Translations under genes and position numbers: made by a program | Origin: Hyphomicrobiales bacterium | GTDB lineage: Bacteria; Pseudomonadota; Alphaproteobacteria; Rhizobiales; JACESI01 | NCBI GenBank assembly: GCA_013911885.1 | Contig: JACESI010000002.1 | Span: forward strand, 353,307 to 417,306 | DNA length: 64,000 nucleotides | Direction: 5' to 3' | The notes under the pieces: generated by a model | What the model was told of the DNA's origin: nothing | Databases searched by the model: none | The model's input: the letters and a program-made list of their open reading frames with translations, nothing else | Part shown: positions 42,454 through 51,726 of the stretch, one piece after another | How the letters are laid out: every line of letters starts with the position of its first letter | Position numbering within the stretch: the first letter of the stretch is position 1

Positions 42454-43425
42454 TTATTCCCATTCAAGCTCAGAAAACGTGGTTGTCGCGTTGCGGGTGT
42501 TGAAATCATGAAACAAAAGCCAGCGTTTTTCCTCGCTCAAGGCCGTGTCTTTCGACGCTGTCGTGAGTGAATGGCCAGCGGCAATATGGCGGCGAACGTC
42601 GCTTGCAACCAGTTCCAGATAGCGCTTTTGCGGGATCGATGCGAACGGCCAGGGTTGAACCAGCGGGCCACCAACCGGACCGTGACCGGCAATAACATGG
42701 GCGAACGGGCGCGCGGTGAGGCGCGCCATAACCGCGAGCCAGCCCTTGATGCTGCCATCAAGCGCCGGGACGTGATCGATAAAAAGAAGATCGCCAAGAA
42801 AGGCCGTGCTGGTCTTCCGGTCGACAACGATGAGATCGTTGTCGGTATGAGCGGTCGGAAAGGATTCAAGCATGAGCACCCGGTTGCCAAGGTCGATGGT
42901 CATCTCTCCAACGGCGCTTTGCGTCGACGGGATGAGGCCGGAGCCGGAAAACGCCGCCTTGCCGATCAGTTCGAGATTGGCTGCGAGATAAAACGATCCG
43001 CGCAGCGCCAGCGCATCATTGAAGCGGGGATGGCTGACAAAGACAGCGCCGGAATTGACAAAGGCCGCATTGCCTAAAATGTGGTCCGGATGGGCATGGG
43101 TGTTAATCACATACCCAATCGGCAGATCGGTTTTTGCCTCTATCGCCGCGCGCAGCCGCTGACCCACCAGAAGGCTTCCCCCGGTGTCAATGACCGCCAC
43201 GGATTTTTCGCCGATGATAAAGCCGAGATTGGCGATATGCCCCTGATTTTCCGGATTGACACGTTCAACAGCGCCGGGTGCGACAAAAATTCCGGGGCCG
43301 ACTTCCACGACCGCAAGGGGTTCGACATCTGCCTTCGCAAGTGCCGCAGACAAGGGAACAAAAAACAGCGCCGCGATCAAGCAATAGCAAGCAAAAAGCG
43401 GTAGATTGTCTAATTTTTTCATCAT
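42454..43425 (-). CDS. Quinoprotein relay system zinc metallohydrolase (SoxH-like)
   Basis: 323 aa, exported metallo-beta-lactamase-fold protein. The signal peptide is LPLFACYCLIAALFFVPLSA. The metal site is INTHAHPDHILGNAAF (HxHxDH), with later ligands in ESFPTAHTDNDLIV and VIAGHGPVGGP. It matches the metallohydrolase type 2 found with PQQ dehydrogenases and SoxYZ-like carriers (TIGR04559 type). The start is uncertain: two adjacent ATGs, and a GTG 11 codons upstream. It lies between pqqA and xoxF. Confidence 0.83.
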   Translation of the reverse strand: MMKKLDNLPLFACYCLIAALFFVPLSAALAKADVEPLAVVEVGPGIFVAPGAVERVNPENQGHIANLGFIIGEKSVAVIDTGGSLLVGQRLRAAIEAKTDLPIGYVINTHAHPDHILGNAAFVNSGAVFVSHPRFNDALALRGSFYLAANLELIGKAAFSGSGLIPSTQSAVGEMTIDLGNRVLMLESFPTAHTDNDLIVVDRKTSTAFLGDLLFIDHVPALDGSIKGWLAVMARLTARPFAHVIAGHGPVGGPLVQPWPFASIPQKRYLELVASDVRRHIAAGHSLTTASKDTALSEEKRWLLFHDFNTRNATTTFSELEWE

Positions 43426-43704
43426 CTTTTTGCGATGCAATATTCTACTTTCACTCACAACTTATTTCTTGAATGATGATCAAAGTGAATACATGGAGTT
43501 GATCACAATTTGGTGCAAATCATTCAATAGTCCATCCGCATCCGGATTGGTTCAGAAAAATACTCTTGCGCTTCTCTTTCCATGTTCTAACCTGATCTTG
43601 TGTTCGATATCATCCGCACAGGCTTGGGAGGGCCGCTGCGGACCGGTTTCGTATGCAGCCTGGTGGCGGGCAATGCGGCTCCGCCTTTATTGCGCGCCAG
43701 TGCC

Positions 43705-43722
43705 AAGAGAGAGAGAGAGAGA
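43705..43722 (+). repeat. (AG)9 dinucleotide tract
   Basis: Eighteen bases of uninterrupted AG repeat, 210 nt upstream of xoxF. Not inside a supported gene. Confidence 0.7.
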
Positions 43723-43878
43723 GCAAAAGTCAGCAAGGCTATTTTCGGTTTCGGATATGACCGCAGGGTCATTCATTCAAAAGTGAAATAAAGCGCCGTT
43801 CTCTTGCTGCCCAGCCCTCCCCGAATTTGTCAGTCTGCGACTTAGCCTGTTGTCGTTCACATTCCCGATCATCCGATG

Positions 43879-43908
43879 GCCCGCCCACATCTTAATGGCA
43901 AGGCGGGC
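43879..43908 (+). promoter_or_regulatory. Leader hairpin directly upstream of xoxF
   Basis: A perfect 7-bp inverted repeat (GCCCGCC / GGCGGGC) with a 16-nt loop ends about 9 nt before the AGGGAG ribosome site. It may tune mRNA stability or translation of xoxF, or be a protein-binding site. Confidence 0.45.
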
Positions 43909-43931
43909 AATTCAATAGGGAGACGGAAAAA

Positions 43932-45728
43932 ATGCAAAAGAAACAGTCGATATTGGCTACGGTTTTGACAGTGGGGCTTTCCTTGAGCGCCGCTGCACCG
44001 GTTCTCGCGAATGACGATCTCATCGCGAAGATGGGCGATTCCAAAAACTGGGCCATCCAAACCGGCGACTATGCCAATCATCGCTATTCCAAACTGGACC
44101 AGATCAACGCGAAAAATGTCAAGGACCTTAACGTTGCATGGACGTTCTCAACCGGCGTTCTGCGCGGCCATGAAGGCGCGCCGCTGGTGATCGGAAGCAC
44201 AATGTATGTGCATACACCCTTCCCGAACAACGTTTACGCGCTCGACCTTGACAATGACGGGGCGATCAAGTGGCGCTATGAACCGAAACAGAACCCGGAC
44301 ACGATCCCCGTCATGTGCTGCGATACGGTCAATCGCGGTCTTGCCTATGCCGATGGCAAGGTGATCCTGCATCAGGCCGACACAACCGTCGTCGCGCTGG
44401 ATGCCAATAGCGGCAAGGTTGTCTGGTCTGTCAAAAACGGCGATCCGGCGCGCGGTGAAACCAACACGGCAACGGTTCTGCCGGTGAAAGACAAAGTCAT
44501 TGTCGGCATTTCCGGCGGTGAATTCGGGGTGCGTGGCCACGTTACGGCCTATGCGCTGAAAGACGGCAAGCAACTCTGGCGCGGTTATTCCATGGGCCCT
44601 GATTCGGATACGCTGATGGATCCCGAAAAGACCACTCATCTTGGCAAGCCGGTCGGCGTCAATTCGGGCACGGCGACCTGGGAAGGCGATCAGTGGAAGA
44701 TCGGCGGGGGCGCAACCTGGGGCTGGTATTCGTATGATCCCGAAACCAACCTCGTCTATTATGGCACCTCCAACCCTTCGACATGGAACCCGGTTCAGCG
44801 CCCGGGCGATAATCGCTGGTCGATGACGATTTTTGCCCGTGATATCGACACCGGCATGACGAAATGGGTCTATCAGATGACACCGCACGACGAGTGGGAT
44901 TACGACGGGATCAATGAGATGATCCTGACCGATCTCGAAATCGATGGCAAAATGCGCAAGACACTGGTTCACTTCGACCGCAACGGGTTCGGCTACACGC
45001 TTGACCGCGTTACCGGTGAGCTTCTTGTGGCAGAGAAATACGATCCTGTGGTCAACTGGGCTTCGCATGTCGACAAAAAAACCGGCCGCCCCGTAGTACA
45101 GGCGCAGTATTCGACCGCACAAGGTGGCGAGGATGTGAACACCACCAATATCTGCCCGGCCGCCCTTGGGACCAAAGACCAGCAACCGGCCGCATTCTCT
45201 CCGGACACCAAGCTGTTCTACGTACCGACCAACCATGTCTGCATGGACTATGAGCCTTTCCGGGTGAGCTATACGGCAGGGCAGCCTTATGTCGGCGCGA
45301 CGCTGTCCATGTATCCGCCAAAGGGGTCAACCCATATGGGCAATTTCATTGCCTGGGATGCGACCAGCGGTAAGATCGTATGGTCGAACAAGGAACGGTT
45401 CTCGGTCTGGTCCGGTGCGCTTGCAACGGCAGGCGGCGTCGTGTTCTACGGCACGCTTGAAGGTTATCTGAAAGGCATCGATGCCAAAACGGGAGAAGAA
45501 CTCTACAAGTTCAAGACACCGTCCGGCATCATCGGCAATGTGATGACCTATGAGCACAAGGGGAAACAATATGTCGGCATCCTGTCGGGTATTGGTGGCT
45601 GGGCCGGTATCGGTCTTGCGGCGGGCCTTACGGATCCTCAGGCCGGCCTAGGCGCCGTCGGAGGGTATGCGGCGCTGCATGACTACACCCGTCTCGGCGG
45701 GCAGTTGACTGTCTTCTCGCTCGACTAA
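43932..45728 (+). CDS. xoxF: Lanthanide-dependent methanol dehydrogenase XoxF
   Basis: Periplasmic PQQ enzyme oxidising methanol to formaldehyde or formate; 598 aa. A signal peptide is cut near PVLAND. The eight-bladed PQQ propeller has the adjacent-cysteine disulfide [10 protein letters not shown] (C129-C130). Metal ligands lie in SGGEFGVRG (Glu197) and [10 protein letters not shown] (Asn281). The catalytic motif is [12 protein letters not shown], with catalytic Asp323 and the extra Asp325. Calcium-type MxaF has Ala at that place, so the Asp marks a lanthanide enzyme. xoxG and xoxJ follow. No mxaF or mxaI is present in the window. Confidence 0.97.
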   Translation: MQKKQSILATVLTVGLSLSAAAPVLANDDLIAKMGDSKNWAIQTGDYANHRYSKLDQINAKNVKDLNVAWTFSTGVLRGHEGAPLVIGSTMYVHTPFPNNVYALDLDNDGAIKWRYEPKQNPDTIPVMCCDTVNRGLAYADGKVILHQADTTVVALDANSGKVVWSVKNGDPARGETNTATVLPVKDKVIVGISGGEFGVRGHVTAYALKDGKQLWRGYSMGPDSDTLMDPEKTTHLGKPVGVNSGTATWEGDQWKIGGGATWGWYSYDPETNLVYYGTSNPSTWNPVQRPGDNRWSMTIFARDIDTGMTKWVYQMTPHDEWDYDGINEMILTDLEIDGKMRKTLVHFDRNGFGYTLDRVTGELLVAEKYDPVVNWASHVDKKTGRPVVQAQYSTAQGGEDVNTTNICPAALGTKDQQPAAFSPDTKLFYVPTNHVCMDYEPFRVSYTAGQPYVGATLSMYPPKGSTHMGNFIAWDATSGKIVWSNKERFSVWSGALATAGGVVFYGTLEGYLKGIDAKTGEELYKFKTPSGIIGNVMTYEHKGKQYVGILSGIGGWAGIGLAAGLTDPQAGLGAVGGYAALHDYTRLGGQLTVFSLD

Positions 45729-45763
45729 GACCACCCGACTCATGGGCAATATCTCGAAAATGG

Positions 45764-45787
45764 CACGGGGCGAAAGCCCCGTGACGT
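45764..45787 (+). terminator. Intrinsic terminator after xoxF
   Basis: A perfect 8-bp stem CACGGGGC/GCCCCGTG closes a GAAA tetraloop and is followed by ACGTTTT, 35 nt past the xoxF stop. It would give excess xoxF message over xoxGJ. Confidence 0.8.
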
Positions 45788-45959
45788 TTTCATCGCCTTA
45801 AGTCATTGCCGTATTTTCGGCGATCCGCCTTTATGAATGCGGGCTTTTCCTTCCATCCAAAGCAACGCGGAGTGCTCGAATTTTGAGCAGCACAAAGCGA
45901 AGTACCCACATGGTGAGCGCCCTGCTGTCAGGTTGCACAAGAACAGGAATAAATTGAAG

Positions 45960-46475
45960 ATGATCGGTATTTTTTGGAAAAACCTTCTTGTCGCCGGTAT
46001 CGTGGCGATCATGAGCATTCCCGGCGCTGTCGTTGCAGGAGATCAGGTGGTGACGGAGGAGGACGGCAAGTTTTTCAATGCGGAATCCGAACCCACCTAT
46101 AACATTCGTGAGGATGGGACCGTTGACTGGTATACGTATAGCGGGTTTCGGCGCTACCATTCCGAATGCCATGTATGCCACGGCCCGGAAGGCAATGGCA
46201 GCTCCTTCGCCCCGGCATTAACGAATTCGCTCAGGACACTCACCTATAGCCAGTTCATCGAGACCGTTGCCTCTGGGCGCGAGCGCGTCACGGCTGATGG
46301 CGCAATCAGCAAGATGCCGGCTCTCGGCGACAATGTGAATGTGTGGTGCTATATCGACGACATCTACACCTATCTGAAAGCGCGCGCCGATGATGTTCTC
46401 CCGCCGGGGCGCCCGACGAAACGCGCCGACAAGCCAGCCTCAGCCAAAGCATACGAAAAAGGCTGCATCGGGTAG
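45960..46475 (+). CDS. xoxG: XoxG, c-type cytochrome electron acceptor of XoxF
   Basis: A 171-aa periplasmic cytochrome c. A signal peptide (LLVAGIVAIMSIPGAVVAG) is followed by one haem site ECHVCHG (C70, C73, H74) and a probable axial Met in ISKMPALGD (Met119). Two more cysteines (C130, C169) fit the four-cysteine methanol-metabolism cytochrome type. The frame is open upstream, but the ATG at the signal peptide, with AGGAAT upstream, is chosen. Needs Ccm for haem attachment. Confidence 0.92.
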   Translation: MIGIFWKNLLVAGIVAIMSIPGAVVAGDQVVTEEDGKFFNAESEPTYNIREDGTVDWYTYSGFRRYHSECHVCHGPEGNGSSFAPALTNSLRTLTYSQFIETVASGRERVTADGAISKMPALGDNVNVWCYIDDIYTYLKARADDVLPPGRPTKRADKPASAKAYEKGCIG

Positions 46476-46497
46476 GACACATGGCAGGAGAATGACC

Positions 46498-47403
46498 ATG
46501 CGCGCGGAAAAGACATCGTTTCCTCAAGGCTTTCTTTCAGGAAAAGTCTTTTGCGACAGCATTTTCCCGCCTCGCCTTGTTGCCGGATTGCTTGGCCTTT
46601 TCCTTGTGGCGCTTTTGCCCATCGTGTCGGCACATGCCCAGACATCGGATGTCGTAGAGCGCAAGACGCTGCGGGTCTGCTCCGATCCGGCGAACCTGCC
46701 CTTCTCGAGCGACGATGAGAAAAAGATCGGCTTCGAGAACAAGATCGCCCATCTGCTTGGCGAGAAACTCGGCCTGCCCGTGGCCTATACATGGTTTCCG
46801 CAAGCGACCGGCTTCGTGCGGCGAACCCTTTCGGAAAAGCGCTGCGACATCATCATCGGCTTTGCGCAGGGCCATGAGCTCGTTCAGAACAGCAATCCTT
46901 ATTATCGCTCCGCCTATGCGATGGTGGTGAAAAAAGCAGGCCCGCTTTCCGAAATAAAGAATCTTGATGACCCGCGCCTGAAACAGGCGAAAATCGGCGT
47001 CATCGCCGGAACCCCGCCTGGCAATATTCTCGCGCTCAACGGGCTGCTGCCGCAGATCAAGGGCTACAACCTCACGGTTGACCGGCGTCATGAGGCCCCG
47101 GCCGAAACGATGATCAGGGATCTCGTCAAGGGCGATATCGACATCGCGCTCGTCTGGGGGCCGATCGGCGGCTATTTTGCGAGGGAACTGGGCGGCGGTA
47201 AACTCGATGTGCGTCCGATGCTTCATGAAACCAAGGGGCCGCGGATGATTTTCCGGATCACTTTTGGCATCCGCCACGGCGAACCCGACTGGAAACACAC
47301 ACTCAACGCGTTCATCACCGCCAATCAGGCCGAGATCAACACGATCCTCGCCGAATATGGCGTGCCGCTGGTGGATGAGCACGATCGCCTGATCTCACGA
47401 TAG
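46498..47403 (+). CDS. xoxJ: XoxJ, periplasmic binding-protein-like methanol oxidation factor
   Basis: 301 aa. A signal segment (VAGLLGLFLVALLPIVSAHAQ) is followed by a type-2 periplasmic-binding fold: TLRVCSDPANLPFSSDDEK, EKRCDIIIGFAQGHELVQ, IGVIAGTPPGN and GDIDIALVWGPIGGYFARE. XoxJ/MxaJ proteins bind the dehydrogenase and help its activation instead of importing a solute. I choose the second of two ATGs, 6 nt after AGGAGA. It lies 22 nt after xoxG and 4 nt before the next gene. Confidence 0.92.
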   Translation: MRAEKTSFPQGFLSGKVFCDSIFPPRLVAGLLGLFLVALLPIVSAHAQTSDVVERKTLRVCSDPANLPFSSDDEKKIGFENKIAHLLGEKLGLPVAYTWFPQATGFVRRTLSEKRCDIIIGFAQGHELVQNSNPYYRSAYAMVVKKAGPLSEIKNLDDPRLKQAKIGVIAGTPPGNILALNGLLPQIKGYNLTVDRRHEAPAETMIRDLVKGDIDIALVWGPIGGYFARELGGGKLDVRPMLHETKGPRMIFRITFGIRHGEPDWKHTLNAFITANQAEINTILAEYGVPLVDEHDRLISR

Positions 47404-47407
47404 GAAA

Positions 47408-47980
47408 ATGTCCATGCGCGCGCTTGTTCATGCATTCCTGCTGTTTCTTCTGGTCGCGACGATGATCGGTTCGCCCGCCCGGTCTGAGGGCGTGACTGAG
47501 CTTATCGGCGACGGGCCGGAGGGCTACCGCCAGACCGATTTCCGCGCGCCGGTTCCCGACACGCTGCAAGGGGCCGTGGTCGTTGACGCCGCCGCCGCCC
47601 ATATGCTCTGGGAAAAAGCCGAGGCAATCTTTATCGATGTGTTGCCGCGACCGCCGCAGCCGCAGAATCTTAAAGATCCTGCCAAGTGGAAAGCGCCAAA
47701 ACGGCTCAATATCAAAGGAAGCGTCTGGCTTCCCAATGTCGGCTTCGGCACGCTGCATCCGACGATAGATGACTATTACCGGCGCAATCTCGAAAAACTC
47801 ACCAGGGGCGACAGGACCAAAACCCTGGTGATCTATTGTCAGGCGCAATGCTGGATGTCGTGGAACGCCGCCAAGCGCGCGATGGCCTATGGCTACAGCG
47901 AGATCGTCTGGTTTCCGGGCGGCACTGATGAATGGGAAAAAGCGGGCTTGCCGCTCGAAGAAAAACTACCCCAGGAATAA
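47408..47980 (+). CDS. PQQ-associated CXXCW-motif protein, rhodanese-like
   Basis: 190 aa, exported (signal ending PARSEG). A rhodanese-like fold carries the signature VIYCQAQCWMSWNAAKRA, with C144 and C148-W149 at the active-loop position. This matches the PQQ-catabolism-associated CXXCW family (TIGR03865 type). It may handle thiols or sulfur together with the SoxYZ-like carrier; this is inference. Last gene of the plus-strand xox run, convergent with the ABC operon. A 6-bp hairpin (47998-48013) lies between. Confidence 0.85.
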   Translation: MSMRALVHAFLLFLLVATMIGSPARSEGVTELIGDGPEGYRQTDFRAPVPDTLQGAVVVDAAAAHMLWEKAEAIFIDVLPRPPQPQNLKDPAKWKAPKRLNIKGSVWLPNVGFGTLHPTIDDYYRRNLEKLTRGDRTKTLVIYCQAQCWMSWNAAKRAMAYGYSEIVWFPGGTDEWEKAGLPLEEKLPQE

Positions 47981-48012
47981 GCGGAAGAAAGCAGGCAACC
48001 GGCCGTCGCCGG

Positions 48013-48636
48013 TCAAGGCAGTTGCGTCTGCAATTCCCGCGCAATTTGAAATACACGCTGCTCGAGAAGTGTTGGCGATTCACAGACATATTCGAGCGAT
48101 TTTTCACGATCCCTGTGGATGCGGGTCTGCCAGTCGATGGCTTCCTGGATCTCAGCACGCTTGTTTTCATCGGAGGCTGATGCTTGGAGAGCGATGAGCG
48201 CCGCCCGGTTTTTGCGAATTTCGTCGGCACGACCGCGCTGGGCACGGGTAAAGCGCCCGATGCTGTCGATGATAGCACTGCGCTCCTTGTTGACAGTCTG
48301 AAGCAGGCCCTGAAACACGAGAGGAATTTTCTCAAGCCGCTCTGCATCATTCAAAGGACGCGCATATTCGGCAATCAGGCTGGATGCCTCATCCATGGAG
48401 ACCCGGCGCAGCGCAAGGCGCTGGACCAGTTGGCTGATTTTCTGGTCGCTCTTCCACTCGTCCGCCCGGGCCGGATCAAGCGGCGGCTCTTCCCACATGG
48501 TCGCCGCGCTGATTGTCGGGACGAGAGGCTGGACGCAGGGCCAGTCGCCCTCTGACGCTGCCCGCGCACTGCCGGGTGCCGCAGCGGCAAGAATGCCTGC
48601 AAGGGTGAGAGCAGCCATTTGTTTTTTATAGTGCAT
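48013..48636 (-). CDS. Exported alpha-helical protein of unknown function in PQQ-ABC operon
   Basis: 207 aa with a signal peptide (LTLAGILAAAAPGSARAAS). The mature part starts with GDWPCVQPLVPTISAATMWE and continues as long helices (charged, coiled-coil-like, residues 75-200) ending with a second cysteine in YVCESPTLLEQR. It follows the permease gene immediately, so it is part of the ABC operon. Likely a periplasmic partner of the transporter; the family name is unknown to me. Confidence 0.7.
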   Translation of the reverse strand: MHYKKQMAALTLAGILAAAAPGSARAASEGDWPCVQPLVPTISAATMWEEPPLDPARADEWKSDQKISQLVQRLALRRVSMDEASSLIAEYARPLNDAERLEKIPLVFQGLLQTVNKERSAIIDSIGRFTRAQRGRADEIRKNRAALIALQASASDENKRAEIQEAIDWQTRIHRDREKSLEYVCESPTLLEQRVFQIARELQTQLP

Positions 48637-49458
48637 CTAGTTTCCTCCCGGTCCGCCGCGTCGCGCCATCAGTCCCTTGGACGGATTATAGGCAAAGACA
48701 GAAAGCGTGAGAAAGGCGATCGTGCAGAGACTGAGGATAATGAAAGCGTCTGCATTGAACTGCCCATAAAGCGCGAAACGAATGAACTCCACGGCATAGG
48801 TAAAGGGATTGAAGAGGCAGAGCTGATGGAGAAGCGGACTCGATTCTTCCATGCGCCACAGCGGATAGAGCGCGGATGACATGAAAAACATCGGAAAAAT
48901 CACAAAGTTCATGACGCCTGCAAAATTCTCCAATTGCTTGATCAGCGACGAGAGAAAAAGACCGATAGAGCCAAGCATCAGCCCCGACAGCAACAGCGCC
49001 GGGAGCACCGTGAGATAGCCGATCAGGGGCGGCTGGATTTCCCAGGCAAAGGCAATAGCAAGGAAAATATAAACCTGAAGGAGGGAAATCAGAACCCCGC
49101 CCAGAAGTTTCGAGACAAGCAGAAACCAGCGTGGGAACGGGCTGACCAGAAGCGAGCGCATCGAGCCCATTTCGCGATCATAGACCATCGAGAGTGACGA
49201 TTGCATGCCGCTGAAGAGCTGGATCATGCCGAGAAGACCCGGCGTGATATAGACCTCGTAGAGAACATAGGTCTGGTAGGGTTCGATGATCGAGACACCA
49301 AGAACCGAGCGGAAGCCCGCAGCGAAGATGAAAAGCCAGACAAGCGGGCGCACAAGTGCCGCGATGAAGCGGCCGCGCTGCTGAACGAAGCGCAGGCATT
49401 CGCGCGAGACGATGCCATAAAGGCAGATCATATAAGCCGAAATGCTGTAAGGTTTCAT
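48637..49458 (-). CDS. ABC-2 type transporter permease (PQQ-alcohol-dehydrogenase-associated)
   Basis: 273 aa with six predicted membrane segments and the ABC-2 family layout (LLGMIQLFSGMQSSLSMVYD; MGSMRSLLVSPFPRWFLLV; FVIFPMFFMSSALYPLWRM). It matches the permease of PQQ-dependent alcohol systems (TIGR03861 type). The start overlaps the ATPase stop (ATGA). ABC-2 permeases normally export; cargo unknown. Confidence 0.87.
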   Translation of the reverse strand: MKPYSISAYMICLYGIVSRECLRFVQQRGRFIAALVRPLVWLFIFAAGFRSVLGVSIIEPYQTYVLYEVYITPGLLGMIQLFSGMQSSLSMVYDREMGSMRSLLVSPFPRWFLLVSKLLGGVLISLLQVYIFLAIAFAWEIQPPLIGYLTVLPALLLSGLMLGSIGLFLSSLIKQLENFAGVMNFVIFPMFFMSSALYPLWRMEESSPLLHQLCLFNPFTYAVEFIRFALYGQFNADAFIILSLCTIAFLTLSVFAYNPSKGLMARRGGPGGN

Positions 49459-50198
49459 GCAGCTTGCGCCTTCCGGCTGGTGAGTTTGCGGAAAGCGCCG
49501 GAAAGATCCGCTTCTGCGGATTCTTGAACCAGACCGCTTACCCTGCCCGCGGCGCAGACCGATCCCTCGTGCAGCACCACCGCGTGGTCGTCAGGCAACA
49601 CCTCATCAAAGAGGTGGGTTGCCCAGAGAACTGCCCGTTCCCCGCCGCACGCCAGCTGATGCGCATAAGATACGATCTCCTGACGCGCTCCGATATCGAG
49701 GCCGACTGTCGGCTCGTCAAGAAGGAGAAGCTTCGGGCGGTGCAGCAGCGCACGCGCGATCTCGACGCGGCGCAACTGGCCACCGGAAAGCGCGCGTCCC
49801 TTGTCCTTGAGCCGGGAGGCAAGATTGATCCGTTCAAGCTCGGTTGCCATCCGTAACCGCGCCTCTTTTGCCGGGATGCCATGCAGCGACGCGTGATAGA
49901 GCATGTTCTGCTCGATCGACAGATCTAGATCGAGGGTGCGGTTCTGAAACACCACGCCAAGCTGACGGAGGGCCTCTGTCGGTCGCCGCCGCACGTCGTG
50001 GCCGAGCACTTTCACCGTGCCGCTGGTGTTGTCGTAAAGCCGGGTAATCAACGAAACCAGCGTTGTCTTCCCGGCCCCGTTGAGGCCGAGGAGCGCCGTA
50101 AAAGAACCCTGACCGACCGTCAGGCTCACATCGTTGAGCGCCTTTCGGGCGCCGAATGCATGACTGACATTGCGGATGGCAAGCGCCGGGTCTTCCAT
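49455..50198 (-). CDS. ABC transporter ATP-binding subunit (PQQ-associated)
   Basis: 247 aa, complete nucleotide-binding domain: Walker A LLGLNGAGKTTLVSL, signature LSGGQLRRVEIARALL, Walker B LLLLDEPTVGLD and a switch His in LWATHLFDE. It belongs to the family tied to PQQ-dependent alcohol oxidation (TIGR03864 type). Coupled to the permease by 4 nt overlap. Confidence 0.9.
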   Translation of the reverse strand: MEDPALAIRNVSHAFGARKALNDVSLTVGQGSFTALLGLNGAGKTTLVSLITRLYDNTSGTVKVLGHDVRRRPTEALRQLGVVFQNRTLDLDLSIEQNMLYHASLHGIPAKEARLRMATELERINLASRLKDKGRALSGGQLRRVEIARALLHRPKLLLLDEPTVGLDIGARQEIVSYAHQLACGGERAVLWATHLFDEVLPDDHAVVLHEGSVCAAGRVSGLVQESAEADLSGAFRKLTSRKAQAA

Positions 50199-50206
50199 AT
50201 CTTTCC

Positions 50207-50671
50207 CTATTTCACGTTGAAGACAACGCGCTGGCTCGCGGATGTTGTGCCGGGTACAAAAAGCTCGAAAATTCCCGGACGAATGGTCACAAAGGAAATC
50301 GTCGCCTTGCCCTCATCGTCGAATTCGAGACTGTCGACGCCATTCGGCCTGATTTCAATATCTTCAATGACGATTTCATTCACCCAGACATTGCGGAAGA
50401 ACGACGGGCCGGTGATGGCAATCTCCGCCGAACCGTCCGCAATGATGTCGATGGCGTAATATTTGCCGGACTCTAGTTCATATGGCGTTTCCGCAAGCGG
50501 CTTGCCGGAAGAAAGGGTAATCGGCGCAAGGCGCGTTTTGCCGGTCAGAAGGCCGGAAAAGCCCTGTGCATGGCCAGTCCCGATACCGGACACGCAGACT
50601 GAGGCCAGAGCGATGATGGCGAAAGAGGCTCGGATGGCGGATTTGGCACATGCGTGACGGATCATTTTCAT
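50207..50671 (-). CDS. Small exported beta-rich protein of unknown function
   Basis: 154 aa with a signal peptide (IRASFAIIALASVCVSG, cut near GHAQG). The mature part looks like a small beta-sandwich (FELFVPGTTSASQRVVFNVK at the end; PNGVDSLEFDDEGKATISF), loosely cupredoxin-like but without a readable copper site. It lies 8 nt before the ATPase gene. Recurrent position in PQQ-ABC operons is my recollection, not proven here. Confidence 0.65.
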   Translation of the reverse strand: MKMIRHACAKSAIRASFAIIALASVCVSGIGTGHAQGFSGLLTGKTRLAPITLSSGKPLAETPYELESGKYYAIDIIADGSAEIAITGPSFFRNVWVNEIVIEDIEIRPNGVDSLEFDDEGKATISFVTIRPGIFELFVPGTTSASQRVVFNVK

Positions 50672-50719
50672 TTTCTCCTTTCGAAATGAATAGGTCGGAT
50701 GGGCACCTCTGCGCTTTTT

Positions 50720-51703
50720 CTAGTCAGGCGATACCACGACGCCCCAGGGGAAGCGGCCGGTGCGGATTGATTTAATCACCTTGCGCCGCTCGACATCGAT
50801 GATCGACACATCGTTGGAAACGCCATTGGTCGAGATCAGATATTTCTCGTCCGGGGTGAAGGCGAGCTGCCAGACCCGCTGGCCGACAAGGAGATATTTC
50901 TCGACTTCGAAAGTCTGGGTATTGACCACGGCAACACGGTTGGCCGGTCCAAGAGCGACAAAGGCCGTTTTGGCATCCTTTGTCAGGCGAACCCCCACAG
51001 GCTGAAACGCCTCGCGGGTGACGCCTGGAACGCCGAAGGACACCTTCTGCTCGATGACTTTCGTTTCCGGGTTGATCACGCTCACCGTGCCGCCGATCTC
51101 GGAAGAGACCCAAAGCTGGCGCCCGTCAGAGGAAAATTCAGCAAAGCGCGGGCGGGAATCAACCAGTACATTGGCGACGATCTCATTGGTCTCGACGTCG
51201 ATGAAATGCGCCATGTTCGTGGTCTCGGACGTGTTCACCAGGATTTTCCCGTCCGGGCTCATGCCCATCCCTTCCGGTTCGACGCCGACCGGTACCTCGG
51301 CCAGAACCTTGTTGTTCTCGATATCGACGATGGTGACGAGATTGTCGTCCTCATTGGCGATGTAAAGCGGGTTTCCAGAGGGGTGGAGAACGAAGAGTTC
51401 CGGATCAGGCCCGGAAGGCAAGGTCTTGATCAGCTCATAGCTGTTGATGTCGAATACCTGCACGGTGTTGTCATCGCTTGCGCAGACAAGAAGTTGCTTG
51501 CCGTCCTTGGTGATCAGGATGCCGCGCGGGCGCTGGCCAACACTGATCGTATCGATCACCTTGAAGCTCTCGCTGTCAATGACGGAAACGGTGTTATCCT
51601 TTTCGTTGCTGACGAATATCCGGTAGGCGAAAGCCGGGCTTGCTGTCAGACACGCCACGACCGCAGCGAACGCCAATGTCCTTCTCACTCTTCCCTCTCT
51701 CAT
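50720..51703 (-). CDS. PQQ-associated YVTN-type beta-propeller protein
   Basis: 327 aa from the ATG with GGGAGG upstream. The signal peptide is TLAFAAVVACLTASPAFAY. Seven blades of YVTN type are seen (RIFVSNEKDNTVSVIDSES; LLVCASDDNTVQVFDI; LYIANEDDNLVTIVDIE; LWVSSEIGGTVSVINPET; AFVALGPANRVAVVNT; YLISTNGVSNDVSIIDVE). It matches the PQQ-catabolism propeller family (TIGR03866 type). Likely a periplasmic scaffold or sensor in the ABC system. Confidence 0.88.
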   Translation of the reverse strand: MREGRVRRTLAFAAVVACLTASPAFAYRIFVSNEKDNTVSVIDSESFKVIDTISVGQRPRGILITKDGKQLLVCASDDNTVQVFDINSYELIKTLPSGPDPELFVLHPSGNPLYIANEDDNLVTIVDIENNKVLAEVPVGVEPEGMGMSPDGKILVNTSETTNMAHFIDVETNEIVANVLVDSRPRFAEFSSDGRQLWVSSEIGGTVSVINPETKVIEQKVSFGVPGVTREAFQPVGVRLTKDAKTAFVALGPANRVAVVNTQTFEVEKYLLVGQRVWQLAFTPDEKYLISTNGVSNDVSIIDVERRKVIKSIRTGRFPWGVVVSPD

Positions 51704-51726
51704 CCGGTCCCTCCCGTGAATCGTCT

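Larger units (their letters stand above)
43426..43931 (+). other. xoxF upstream region
   Basis: About 500 nt separating the divergent metallohydrolase and xoxF genes. Short frames exist but have no ribosome site or coding character. It contains an (AG)9 tract (43705-43722) and a leader hairpin listed separately. It must hold the xoxF control elements, but I see no convincing -35/-10 pair. Confidence 0.5.

Noticed and set aside
43705..43722. Phase-variable repeat controlling xoxF
   Set aside because: An (AG)9 tract exists, but it is 210 nt upstream and not within a supported ORF or promoter, so phase variation is not supported.
43406..43786. Plus-strand ORF of 126 codons upstream of xoxF
   Set aside because: No ribosome site, a low-complexity AG-tract reading as Arg/Glu repeats, and no recognisable domain; treated as non-coding.
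44148..45236. Minus-strand open frame of 362 codons opposite xoxF
   Set aside because: Antisense shadow of the strongly conserved XoxF frame.
43932..45728. Calcium-type methanol dehydrogenase MxaF
   Set aside because: The extra Asp two residues after the catalytic Asp and the xoxG/xoxJ neighbours favour XoxF; no mxaI is nearby.
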